Source: Bacteroides sp.
GTDB lineage: Bacteria > Bacteroidota > Bacteroidia > Bacteroidales > Muribaculaceae
Length of the DNA stretch: 44,543 bases
Direction: 5' to 3'
Assembly (NCBI GenBank): GCA_014802015.1
Contig: JAAVDB010000006.1
Location: forward strand, 1-44,543
Positions 16,762 to 25,469 of this stretch are shown in pieces; position 1 is the first letter of the stretch; every line of letters begins with the position of its first letter. The notes under the pieces are model-generated. The model searched no databases. It was not told the DNA's origin and saw only the letters and a list, made by a program, of their open reading frames with translations. The translations under genes were made by a program, and so were the position numbers.

Positions 16762-18366
16762 ATGTTCAATAATAATCTTTCAATAATACTCCGCGCCCGC
16801 ACTTTGCTGGCGGGCGCGGTTATCGCCGCAGCGGCAACTTCATGTTCCGACAGCGACGACACATCATCGCTCAATCACTTATGGGATATAAACGGCAATC
16901 AGATTGTCGACATCAAACCCGAGCGTTATAAAATGTTACGTAATCCTCTTACCGGATGGGTTCTATACACAGGTCTCGGTGACGGTCTCAATGACTCGTT
17001 CTGGGATGATTATGACAATATGGAGTCATCGGTGGGACGCGTTAAAGTTTCTGACTACTCAAACGTGCTGTTCATCCGTGCCGCCTGGTCATATTTCAAT
17101 CCCGAGGAGGGTAAATATGCATGGGACGAGGACTGCAATACAGTTGAAGCCCGACGTTTCAAAATGCTTGTCAAGGGGGCTGAAGAACGCAATATGAAAC
17201 TTGCGTTCAGCTTCATCTGCGATAGCCAGGACAAACATGACAACTTCTCTCCGGAATATGTCAAGAAAGCCGGCGCACAATATTACGTAACGACTACCGG
17301 CTCGGTTCAGGTATGGTCACCCTACCCCGACGATCCCATATTCCAGGAAAAATTCGCTAAATTCATCCATGATTTCGCTGCCAAGTATGACGATCCCGAC
17401 GTGACTATGTTCATCAGCGGCACCGGCCTCGGCAAATGGGGTGAATCACACACTGTGATCTACTCGACCGGCAACAACGATCCTCGCGAACAGGTTACCG
17501 ACTGGGTCACTGATCTCTACATCAATGAGTTCAAACATGTACCCTGCTTCATAAACTATCACCGTGCCCTTCTGGCAACAGCATCTTACACAGAGAATGT
17601 CAGTGCCCTGACTGAACAGCTTATCGAAATGGCTGTGGATAAGGGATTCTCTCTACGCAATGATGCTTTCGGCATGAAATCCTATTACAAGGATTGGGAG
17701 CGTAACTTTGCTGCCGCGCACCGTTACCGTCGTCCTATCATCATGGAAGGAGGATGGGTCAAGACCTCACACGGAGGCTCGATCAAGGGTGACGGCTATG
17801 CAGATTATGCTGAGGTACGCCGTGGCGAATACTATGAGGGTAAAGGTGCTAACGTCAATATGATGGACTTCCGCTACGGAAGCAACATGGCGATGGGCGA
17901 GACATGGTCATGGTTCAACGAAGCATACGATCTCGTGACAGAATTTATTGCCGAAGGCGGTTATCGTCTCTATCCTGATAAGATCTCCGTACCCACCGGC
18001 ACATCATCATCAGGTAATGTCACGATTACACATCGCTGGAGCAATCTCGGCTGGGGTTATTGTCCGACCAATATCCCGCAGTGGAACCAAAAATACAAGG
18101 TTGCGTTCGCCCTTCTTGACAAGACCACACTTCAGCCTGTAAAGGTCTATGTCGATGAAAGGCCCTGTCTGAATGACTGGATCAAGGGCAAACCTTCGAC
18201 TTATGAATCGACATTCAATATGGGTAATGTAAAGGCAGGCGAGTATATGTGGGCCGTAGGACTTGTAGACACGACCAAAGACAATCAGATCGGACTGCAA
18301 ATCTCGGCAAAAGGAGACATTACTCCCGAAGGTTGGCTGCAACTCACCAATGTAAATGTCAACTGA
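16762..18366 (+). CDS. DUF4874/DUF4832 lipoprotein, putative TIM-barrel glycosidase (paralogue 2)
   Basis: The 534-aa protein from the ATG at 16762 is a paralogue of the one at 8376. It shares LRNPLTGWVLY, RAAWSYFNPEEGKYAW, LGKWGESH (E228), LRNDAFGMKSYYKDWE, RRPIIMEGGW (E329) and NLGWGYCPTNIPQWNQKYKV. Unlike the first copy it has a lipobox (TSC, Cys28), so it is probably membrane-anchored and possibly surface-exposed. A start at 16717 would put 15 extra residues before the signal and is rejected. The two conserved Glu are about 101 residues apart in this copy and 100 in the other, as expected for a retaining clan GH-A pair (inference). Its TGA overlaps the ATG of the oxidoreductase gene. Confidence 0.8.
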   Translation: MFNNNLSIILRARTLLAGAVIAAAATSCSDSDDTSSLNHLWDINGNQIVDIKPERYKMLRNPLTGWVLYTGLGDGLNDSFWDDYDNMESSVGRVKVSDYSNVLFIRAAWSYFNPEEGKYAWDEDCNTVEARRFKMLVKGAEERNMKLAFSFICDSQDKHDNFSPEYVKKAGAQYYVTTTGSVQVWSPYPDDPIFQEKFAKFIHDFAAKYDDPDVTMFISGTGLGKWGESHTVIYSTGNNDPREQVTDWVTDLYINEFKHVPCFINYHRALLATASYTENVSALTEQLIEMAVDKGFSLRNDAFGMKSYYKDWERNFAAAHRYRRPIIMEGGWVKTSHGGSIKGDGYADYAEVRRGEYYEGKGANVNMMDFRYGSNMAMGETWSWFNEAYDLVTEFIAEGGYRLYPDKISVPTGTSSSGNVTITHRWSNLGWGYCPTNIPQWNQKYKVAFALLDKTTLQPVKVYVDERPCLNDWIKGKPSTYESTFNMGNVKAGEYMWAVGLVDTTKDNQIGLQISAKGDITPEGWLQLTNVNVN

Positions 18367-20255
18367 TGATGAAATCGCTGATAAAAAATTTCTCTTCCTG
18401 CGCATTGTTGCTTGCCACTACGATAGGCGCTTCGGCCGCAAATCTGTGGATCGAAACAGAATCATTTGCCGATAAAGGTGGATGGGTTGTCGATCAGCAG
18501 TTTATGGATCAGATGGGCTCATCTTATCTGATGGCACATGGCATGGGTGTCCCCGTATCTGACGCCGTCACTACCGTAGAGATTCCCGAAACGGCAAAAT
18601 ACACTGTGTATGTAAGGACTTTCAACTGGACCTCCCCCTGGTCAAAGGGGGAAGGTCCCGGAAAGTTTCGGATAAAGATCGGAGGGAAGTTTCTTCCCTC
18701 CACTCTCGGTGCAAGCGGTAACAAATGGGAATGGCAGCGTGCCGGTGAGATTAAATTGCAGGCCGGACGCCGAGACATATCGCTACATGATCTTACAGGA
18801 TTCAACGGCAGATGCGACGTCATATATCTCACCACCGAAGATAATGTATCGCTTCCTGATGGCGGAGCCGAGCTTGAAGCGTTGAGACGCTCTGCTCTCG
18901 GGATCAACAACGCACCAACCGAGATTATGAGATATGACCTCGTTGTTGTCGGCGGAGGTATCGCCGGTATGTGCGCGGCTGTTTCTGCTGCTCGAAACGG
19001 ATTGCAGGTCGCTCTCGTAAATGACCGGCCTGTGCTCGGAGGCAACAACAGTTCGGAAGTGCGAGTACATCTCGGCGGACATACGGAATTGGGACCAAAC
19101 AAAGGTCTCGGCCGCATGATACGCGAGTTCGGCCACTCGCGCTCAGGCAATGCGAAGCCGGCGGATTATTACGAAGATGAGAAAAAAGACTCATTCATCG
19201 CATCCGAACCGGGTGTTACACTTTATCCCTGCTACCGGGCTATCGGCGTGGAGTGTGACGGCAAGAGCATCCGTACCGTCACCATTCGTCATACGGAACA
19301 GAACACCGAACTTGTATTACAGGCTCCTTACTTCAGCGACTGTACCGGTGACGGCACTATCGGATTTCTCGCCGGCGCGGATTATGCCATGGGACGAGAG
19401 TCACGCAGCGATTACGACGAACCTCTCGCACCTGAGGTTGCGGATTCGATGACGATGGGCGCATCAATACAATGGTATACCCGCGATAATGGTAAAAAAT
19501 CCAGTTTCCCGGAGTTCAGTTATGGAGTAGACTTCAATGACGACAACTGCGAACGCGTCACAATGGGCGAGTGGAAATGGGAGACCGGTATGAATCGCAA
19601 TCAGATTTCCGAGGCCGAGACCATACGTGACTACGGACTCATGGTGATCTTCTCCAACTGGAGCCATCTTAAGAATCATCTTAAAGATAATGGCAAGTTC
19701 CGTAACAGAGATCTTGACTGGGTAGGCTACATCTCGGGCAAACGCGAATCACGTCGTCTGCTCGGCGACTACATTCTGAAGCAGGACGACATTGACAAGA
19801 ATGTATTCCATGAAGATGCATCATTCACAACGACATGGAGTCTTGATCTGCATTTTCCCGATCCTCAGAACAGCAGCAAGTTTCCCGGTCAGGAATTTAA
19901 GGCTGCGACTAATCACATCTTCATTCACCCCTACTCAGTCCCCTACCGCTGTCTGTACTCGCGCAATATTGACAACCTGTTCATGGCCGGCCGTAACATC
20001 AGCGTTACCCACGTAGCCCTGGGCACCGTACGTGTCATGCGTACCACCGGTATGATGGGCGAGGTTGTAGGTATGGCCGCCGCGCTCTGTCACAAGCATA
20101 ACGCTTCGCCTCGCCAGATATATCAGTCACACCTTGACGAACTGACGGCGATGATGAAAGCCGGCGCAGGAAAGGATGGTAATACACTGCCTGACAATCA
20201 GAAGTTCAATCTTGCGAACGAACTTCTTGATACTCCACGTATGCTAAAAGAATAA
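18366..20255 (+). CDS. FAD-dependent oxidoreductase (FAD_oxidored type) with carbohydrate-binding-like N-terminal module
   Basis: The 629-aa protein has a signal peptide (to about 25). It then has a beta-sandwich module at about 27-158 (LWIETESFADKGGWVVDQQF ... TTVEIPETAKYTVYVRTFNW) like those on Bacteroidetes polysaccharide-degrading enzymes. From about 189 comes a FAD-binding fold: DLVVVGGGIAGMCAAVSAAR with GGGIAG at 196-201, GGNNSSEVRVHLGG (225-238), DCTGDG (325-330), and the C-terminal FAD block MAGRNISVTHVALGTVRVM. These match the PF12831-type oxidoreductases found in many sugar loci. Substrate and acceptor are unknown. In this operon oxidation of a sugar or aglycone before cleavage is plausible but inferred. 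The start ATGATG at 18366 overlaps the previous stop. The 39 residues upstream in frame have no signal and are rejected. Confidence 0.85.
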   Translation: MMKSLIKNFSSCALLLATTIGASAANLWIETESFADKGGWVVDQQFMDQMGSSYLMAHGMGVPVSDAVTTVEIPETAKYTVYVRTFNWTSPWSKGEGPGKFRIKIGGKFLPSTLGASGNKWEWQRAGEIKLQAGRRDISLHDLTGFNGRCDVIYLTTEDNVSLPDGGAELEALRRSALGINNAPTEIMRYDLVVVGGGIAGMCAAVSAARNGLQVALVNDRPVLGGNNSSEVRVHLGGHTELGPNKGLGRMIREFGHSRSGNAKPADYYEDEKKDSFIASEPGVTLYPCYRAIGVECDGKSIRTVTIRHTEQNTELVLQAPYFSDCTGDGTIGFLAGADYAMGRESRSDYDEPLAPEVADSMTMGASIQWYTRDNGKKSSFPEFSYGVDFNDDNCERVTMGEWKWETGMNRNQISEAETIRDYGLMVIFSNWSHLKNHLKDNGKFRNRDLDWVGYISGKRESRRLLGDYILKQDDIDKNVFHEDASFTTTWSLDLHFPDPQNSSKFPGQEFKAATNHIFIHPYSVPYRCLYSRNIDNLFMAGRNISVTHVALGTVRVMRTTGMMGEVVGMAAALCHKHNASPRQIYQSHLDELTAMMKAGAGKDGNTLPDNQKFNLANELLDTPRMLKE

Positions 20256-20270
20256 TCCCCCGAAAGAATA

Positions 20271-22322
20271 ATGAAAACACGACTGCTGACTCTTTCTCTT
20301 TACTTAACCACTGCAATACGCGTTATTGCCGGTGATTGTTATTCCGTCTTATCGGGAGATACGCTCAAGATGGGCAATAGCCGCATCGAGCGCGTATTTC
20401 TGTGGAATAACGGTCATCTGATTACCACTCGCGTAACAGACAAGCTATCCGGCAAGGTTCTAATCACTGACGGTCGGACACCTGACTTCACAGTGAACCG
20501 GGCTGAGCCGACCGACGGTAAAATTACAGTCGCACATGTCGAGAGTGACGGCATCCGTCCTGATCGACTTGTGACCACTGTCACATATCGGTTAGGCGAT
20601 CTTGATGTCGAACGCACTTATCGTCTGTATGACAACGTTCCGGCTATAGCTGTAGACACACGTCTGCGCGGAGCATTAAGCGGTGTGGCGGATAAAGAGG
20701 TCAGTGAAGCCGACCGTAGTAACATTGAGCATGCCGAAGATATGAAGGTCAAGCCGGTCACTGCCGTACTTGACCGCCTGTCGCTCAACGGTCAGCACTG
20801 GCACGGACGCGCAGTCGAATTTCGTGACATCACGGACTGGAATAATAATCTCGTTGATACTCGCGATTTTATCTCTTATCGCAAGACCAATCACCGCGGA
20901 AATATTCTCACGGTGACTGACGGTGCGGATGAGGGCGGATTCGTATTTATAAAGGAAGCTCCATGCTCCGGTGTACAGTTAGCTTACAAAAACGCTGACT
21001 TCATAAGTGATTTCGGCACATTTATGGTCACCGGACTCGGCGTGGACGAGAAGGATGTCACACCCGATAAGTGGACACAGACCTACGGGTCAGTGCTATG
21101 TACATTCGGAACCGACGAGCTGTCAGCACTGCGTGCACTGCGCGATTATCAGAAACAATGTCGTATTCTCAATCCACAACGTGATGAAATGGTGATGATG
21201 AACACGTGGGGTGACCGCTCGCAGGATGCCAAAGTCAATGAATCATTCTGCCTGGCAGAGCTTGAGAAGGCAGCCCGCCTCGGTATCACACTCTTTCAGA
21301 TCGATGACGGATGGCAGGCCGGTAAAAGTCCCAACTCGGCATCAAAAGGAGGATCCTTCAAAGACATTTATGCAAATGCTTCCTACTGGACTCCCGATCC
21401 CTTGAAATATCCGCACGGACTGTCTCCAATTGTAAAACGCGGACATGAACTCGGCATAGAGATCGGACTATGGTTCAATCCAAGTGTACAGAACGACTTC
21501 GAAGACTGGGAAAAGGACGCAGCCACCATTGTCGGACTATGGCGGGACTACGGCATAAAGATGTTCAAAATCGATGGACTCACAGTCAACACCAAAACCG
21601 GTGAAGAAAACCTGCGCCGACTTTTCGACCGTGTACTCTCAGAGACTAACAATGAGGTTATGTTCAATCTGGATGCTACAGCCAGTCGCCGCGGAGGTTA
21701 TCATTTCTTTAATGAATACGGTAACATATTTCTTGAAAACCGTTATACTGACTGGGGCAACTATTATCCCTACTGGACATTAAGAAATCTCTGGATGCTG
21801 TCACGTTACGTACCAGCCGAACGCCTGCAAATAGAATTTCTGAACAAATGGCGTAATGTAGATAAATATAAAGGAGATGTATTCTCACCCGCCAACTATG
21901 ATTTCAATTACATATTCGCAGTTACCATGGCAGGGCAACCGCTCGCATGGATGGAAGCATCAAATCTTCCTGAGGAAGCATTTGACTTAAAACCTCTTGT
22001 CGATGCCTATCGCACTGTTCAGCATGACTTTCATCGTGGTACGATTCTGCCTGTCGGCGATGAACCATCAGGCCGTTCGTGGACAGGATTTCAATCTCTA
22101 ACATCTGATAACGAAGGTTATCTTCTCGTCTACCGTGAGGATAATCCGCGTAATGAGGCTGAAATATCAACCTGGTTCTCAATCGGAGACACGGTCAAAT
22201 TATCTCCTGTCATCGGAAACGGTAATGAACAGTGCCTGCGCGCAGGTGAAGGAGGACGCATAAAACTCACCATTGACAAACCCAACGACTTCGTACTCTA
22301 CAAATATAGTGTCGCAAAATAA
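20271..22322 (+). CDS. GH36-like glycoside hydrolase (alpha-galactosidase/melibiase-like)
   Basis: The 683-aa protein has a signal peptide (to about 20). An N-terminal beta-sandwich (RVFLWNNGHLITTRVTDKLSGK ... DVERTYRLYDNVPAIAVDTRLRG) precedes a clan GH-D-like barrel. FQIDDGWQAG (343-351) and GIKMFKIDGL (429-437) contain D435, which fits the nucleophile position of GH36. RYTDWGNYYP (491-500) contains D494, a candidate acid/base. The usual cysteine-rich CSGGGGR motif is replaced by NLDATASRRGGYHFF, so the specificity may differ from alpha-galactose. It probably trims terminal alpha-linked sugars in the periplasm. It sits 15 nt after the oxidoreductase. Confidence 0.75.
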   Translation: MKTRLLTLSLYLTTAIRVIAGDCYSVLSGDTLKMGNSRIERVFLWNNGHLITTRVTDKLSGKVLITDGRTPDFTVNRAEPTDGKITVAHVESDGIRPDRLVTTVTYRLGDLDVERTYRLYDNVPAIAVDTRLRGALSGVADKEVSEADRSNIEHAEDMKVKPVTAVLDRLSLNGQHWHGRAVEFRDITDWNNNLVDTRDFISYRKTNHRGNILTVTDGADEGGFVFIKEAPCSGVQLAYKNADFISDFGTFMVTGLGVDEKDVTPDKWTQTYGSVLCTFGTDELSALRALRDYQKQCRILNPQRDEMVMMNTWGDRSQDAKVNESFCLAELEKAARLGITLFQIDDGWQAGKSPNSASKGGSFKDIYANASYWTPDPLKYPHGLSPIVKRGHELGIEIGLWFNPSVQNDFEDWEKDAATIVGLWRDYGIKMFKIDGLTVNTKTGEENLRRLFDRVLSETNNEVMFNLDATASRRGGYHFFNEYGNIFLENRYTDWGNYYPYWTLRNLWMLSRYVPAERLQIEFLNKWRNVDKYKGDVFSPANYDFNYIFAVTMAGQPLAWMEASNLPEEAFDLKPLVDAYRTVQHDFHRGTILPVGDEPSGRSWTGFQSLTSDNEGYLLVYREDNPRNEAEISTWFSIGDTVKLSPVIGNGNEQCLRAGEGGRIKLTIDKPNDFVLYKYSVAK

Positions 22323-22347
22323 ACACCAATTTTACCACAATTTCGCT

Positions 22348-23649
22348 ATGAACTTACATCGTTGTTACATCAGTATAATCCTGCTTTTGGCAGTATTTGG
22401 CATGTCATACGCTCAACCCGCCGAGCGCCTTTACAAACTATCGGTATATCCTCAGTCCGGAACATGGAATTACAGACCCGGACAAAACGTCAAATTTGAT
22501 GTCAGACTGACACGTTGCGATGTACCTGAAGGTGATGTCGAACTGGCCTATGATATAACCGAAGATATGATGTCGCCTCATAAGACCGGTAAAGTAAAAC
22601 TGAAAAACGGAGTGGGAACAATTGATGCCGGAACAATGAAACAGCCCGGCTTCCTGCGCTGTCGCGTATACATGAAAAATGGCAATCAGAACTACGAGGG
22701 CATGGGAACCGTCGGTTTTTCGCCTGAGGAACTCCGTCCGATCACACAGCAGCCGGCAGATTTCAAAGCATTCTGGGAGAAAGCTATCTCCGATGCAAGA
22801 AAATGGGATCTCGAACCCACCATGACTCTGATGCCTGACCGCTGCACATCAAAAGTTAAAGTATATCACGTATCTTGGATCAACAATGACTGGGGTTCAC
22901 GTATGTACGGAATCCTTACCGTACCTGCAGCCGAGGGTACCTACCCTGCTATCCTCAAACTGCCCGGTGCAGGTGTGCGTGGCTACAACGGAGACATCAG
23001 CCACACTGAAAAAGGGGTAATCATTCTTGAAATCGGTGTTCATGGCATACCTGTCAACCTTCCGTCAGAAGTTTACTCCGGTCTGTATAACGGTGCACTC
23101 AAACGTTACCACTCTTTTAATATGGAGGACAGAGACAGGTATTATTACAAACGCATTCTCACAGGATGTGTGCGAGGCATTGACTTTATCGAACAGCTAC
23201 CTGAATTTAACGGCTGCCTCGCCACATTCGGAGGCAGTCAGGGAGGTGGTCTCTCAATAATCATAGCCGGCCTCGACCCGAGAGTAAAAGGCCTTGTATC
23301 ATACTACCCGGCTATGAGCGACATGGCAGGATACTCGGCCGGACGAGCAGGAGGTTGGCCTCACACACTGAAAGACAAAAAGTATCATACGCCTCAGATT
23401 CTCAATACGCTCTCATATTTTGATGTATCAAGCTTCGCCCGCGAGATAAAAGTACCGGGATTCTACACTTTCGGTTACAACGACATGGTATGTCCTCCGA
23501 CATCCACGATGTCAGTATATAATGTGATCGATGCACCTAAAGAACTTATGATTACGGAGACCACCGCCCACTATGCTTACGGCGAACAGGGATCAGCCGC
23601 ATGGACATGGGTCATCGACTTCCTTAAAAACTGTAACTCTGCTCGTTAA
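22348..23649 (+). CDS. Acetylxylan-esterase-like / cephalosporin-C-deacetylase-like esterase (CE7, AXE1)
   Basis: From the ATG at 22348 the protein has 433 residues with a signal peptide (MNLHRCYISIILLLAVFGMSYA). The 25 residues of the longer frame lie before it and are rejected. An N-terminal beta domain (25-125) precedes an AXE1-type alpha/beta hydrolase. The nucleophile elbow GGSQGG is at 295-300 (Ser297). Asp379 lies in GYNDMVCPP and His408 in TTAHYAYG, which together complete a catalytic triad. DFKAFWEKAISDARK and the RGYNGDISH region are also typical of CE7. It should remove O-acetyl groups from sugars. It lies between GH36-like and GH2 genes with gaps of about 20 nt, so it probably prepares an acetylated substrate for the exo-enzymes. 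Confidence 0.85.
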   Translation: MNLHRCYISIILLLAVFGMSYAQPAERLYKLSVYPQSGTWNYRPGQNVKFDVRLTRCDVPEGDVELAYDITEDMMSPHKTGKVKLKNGVGTIDAGTMKQPGFLRCRVYMKNGNQNYEGMGTVGFSPEELRPITQQPADFKAFWEKAISDARKWDLEPTMTLMPDRCTSKVKVYHVSWINNDWGSRMYGILTVPAAEGTYPAILKLPGAGVRGYNGDISHTEKGVIILEIGVHGIPVNLPSEVYSGLYNGALKRYHSFNMEDRDRYYYKRILTGCVRGIDFIEQLPEFNGCLATFGGSQGGGLSIIIAGLDPRVKGLVSYYPAMSDMAGYSAGRAGGWPHTLKDKKYHTPQILNTLSYFDVSSFAREIKVPGFYTFGYNDMVCPPTSTMSVYNVIDAPKELMITETTAHYAYGEQGSAAWTWVIDFLKNCNSAR

Positions 23650-23669
23650 ACCGATAATGATTTGACCTG

Positions 23670-25469
23670 ATGAAACGAATTACCATATTTCTTCTCGTCT
23701 GTGCCTCACTGTTCCTGCATGCATCGGCCACATTGATTAATGCTTACGGTCGCGACTACAAAATGCTCAACGGACGTTGGGATGCGATTATTGATCTTTA
23801 CGATCAGGGTGACCGCATGAAGGTATACGAAAACCGTAAGCCGGAAGGAGAGACTGATTTCTACGAATATTCCTTTGACGGAGGGCTACGGCTGGAAGTC
23901 CCGGGCGATTGGAACTCTCAGTCTCCTGAATTGAAATACTATGAAGGAACCGTGTGGTATGGTCGACATTTCGATGCCGAACCCACGCCGGGCCAAAGAT
24001 CCATACTGTATTTCGGAGCTGTCAGCTACCGTTGCAATGTATATCTCAACGGTAAGAAAATCGCATCTCACGAAGGAGGTTTCACACCGTTTGAAATAGA
24101 TGTCACAGATGAGATCAAAAAGGGAGATAATTTCCTTGTGGTAGAGGTCAACAACCGTCGTACACGTGATGCGATTCCCGCACTTGCATTCGACTGGTGG
24201 AATTATGGCGGCATCACCCGAGACGTAATGCTCATTAATGTGCCTGACAATTATGTCAAGGACTATTTCATCCGTCTACGCAAGGACAATCCCGATGTAA
24301 TCGACGTAGATGTTAGTATGAGCCGTCCTGAATCAGGTGTAAAAGTATCGGTAGAAATACCTGATCTCAAAAAACGTTTTGAAGCCATAACTGATGACAA
24401 CGGTCAGATCAGCGGAGAAATCAAAGTAAAGAACCTGAAAAGATGGGCGCCGGATGCCCCTGTACTCTATGATGTCACTATAAATGGTGGAAATGACCGT
24501 GTGACGGAAGAGATAGGATTCCGCAACATTAACGTCGAAGGTACAAAGATTCTGATAAACGGTGAACCTCAGTTTATGCGTTGCATATCGTTTCATGAAG
24601 AGATACCCCAGCGCCTCGGACGCGCCTGCACCAAGGATGATGCCGTGATGCTGCTCAGTGAGGCAAGCGATCTCGGAGTAAATATGATCCGTCTCGCACA
24701 CTATCCGCAGAACGAATACACAGTCAGATTGGCAGAGAAAATGGGTATCGTATTGTGGCAGGAAATACCGGTATGGCAGGGAATAGACTTTGAGGATGAT
24801 GCTACCCGTGAAAAAGCGTGTGGAATGTTGACAGAAATGATCAACCGTGACAAGAACCGATGTGCCGTAGGGTTCTGGGGTGTCGCTAATGAGACCAAAC
24901 CGTCCGCCGCCAGAAATAACTTCCTGAAACATCTTATCGAGACGGGCAAATCGATTGATACCACACGTCTTTATGTCGCCGCATTCGATCTTGTCGAATA
25001 TGATAAGAACCGTGGCGTTTTCACTATGGATGATTCTTTTACTGAGAATCTCGATGTAATAGGTGTAAATAAATATATGGGATGGTATCATCCGTGGCCG
25101 GTGACACCCGATAAGGCCGTATGGGATGTAACGCCTGACAAACCGCTCATCATTTCGGAATTTGGTGGTGAAGCGCTCTACGGACAGTCAGGCAGTCGTG
25201 ACACAGTCAGCTCATGGAGTGAGGATTATCAGGCCCGTCTGTATGAAGACAATTTGCGTATGATGGAAAATATTCCTAATTTAGCTGGCGTGTCCCCCTG
25301 GATTCTTTTTGACTTCCGTTCACCGTTCCGCTTTCACCCTACCAATCAGGAGGGATGGAATCGTAAGGGTCTCGTATCTGATCGTGGACAACGCAAAAAG
25401 GCATGGTATATCATGCGCGACTTTTACAATAAAAAACGAAACCTTAGTCACCATCCTCTGAAATCATGA
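23670..25469 (+). CDS. GH2 glycosidase, beta-glucuronidase-like
   Basis: The 599-aa protein has a signal peptide (to about 20) and the three core GH2 domains only. The sugar-binding sandwich is at about 30-190 (YYEGTVWYGRHF, RCNVYLNGKKIASHEGGFTPFEIDVT), the Ig-like domain at about 195-285, and the barrel from about 290. The acid/base is E408 in GVANET, and the nucleophile is E497 in IISEFGGEAL. The compact size and the motifs VLWQEIPVW and RLAHYPQNEYTVRLAEKMGI are like beta-glucuronidases. The N-K recognition motif typical of true glucuronidases is not obvious, so beta-galactosidase or another GH2 activity remains possible. Its TGA overlaps the next ATG (ATGA), which implies coupled translation. 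Confidence 0.85.
   Translation: MKRITIFLLVCASLFLHASATLINAYGRDYKMLNGRWDAIIDLYDQGDRMKVYENRKPEGETDFYEYSFDGGLRLEVPGDWNSQSPELKYYEGTVWYGRHFDAEPTPGQRSILYFGAVSYRCNVYLNGKKIASHEGGFTPFEIDVTDEIKKGDNFLVVEVNNRRTRDAIPALAFDWWNYGGITRDVMLINVPDNYVKDYFIRLRKDNPDVIDVDVSMSRPESGVKVSVEIPDLKKRFEAITDDNGQISGEIKVKNLKRWAPDAPVLYDVTINGGNDRVTEEIGFRNINVEGTKILINGEPQFMRCISFHEEIPQRLGRACTKDDAVMLLSEASDLGVNMIRLAHYPQNEYTVRLAEKMGIVLWQEIPVWQGIDFEDDATREKACGMLTEMINRDKNRCAVGFWGVANETKPSAARNNFLKHLIETGKSIDTTRLYVAAFDLVEYDKNRGVFTMDDSFTENLDVIGVNKYMGWYHPWPVTPDKAVWDVTPDKPLIISEFGGEALYGQSGSRDTVSSWSEDYQARLYEDNLRMMENIPNLAGVSPWILFDFRSPFRFHPTNQEGWNRKGLVSDRGQRKKAWYIMRDFYNKKRNLSHHPLKS

Noticed and set aside
18249..18365. Longer N-terminus for the FAD oxidoreductase
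   Set aside because: The extra 39 residues are a shadow of the DUF4832 3' end, rich in R and H, and would hide a clear signal peptide.
24333..25091. 252-codon open frame on the minus strand
   Set aside because: It lies wholly inside the GH2 gene on the other strand, has no family character, and GH2 catalytic motifs prove the plus-strand reading.
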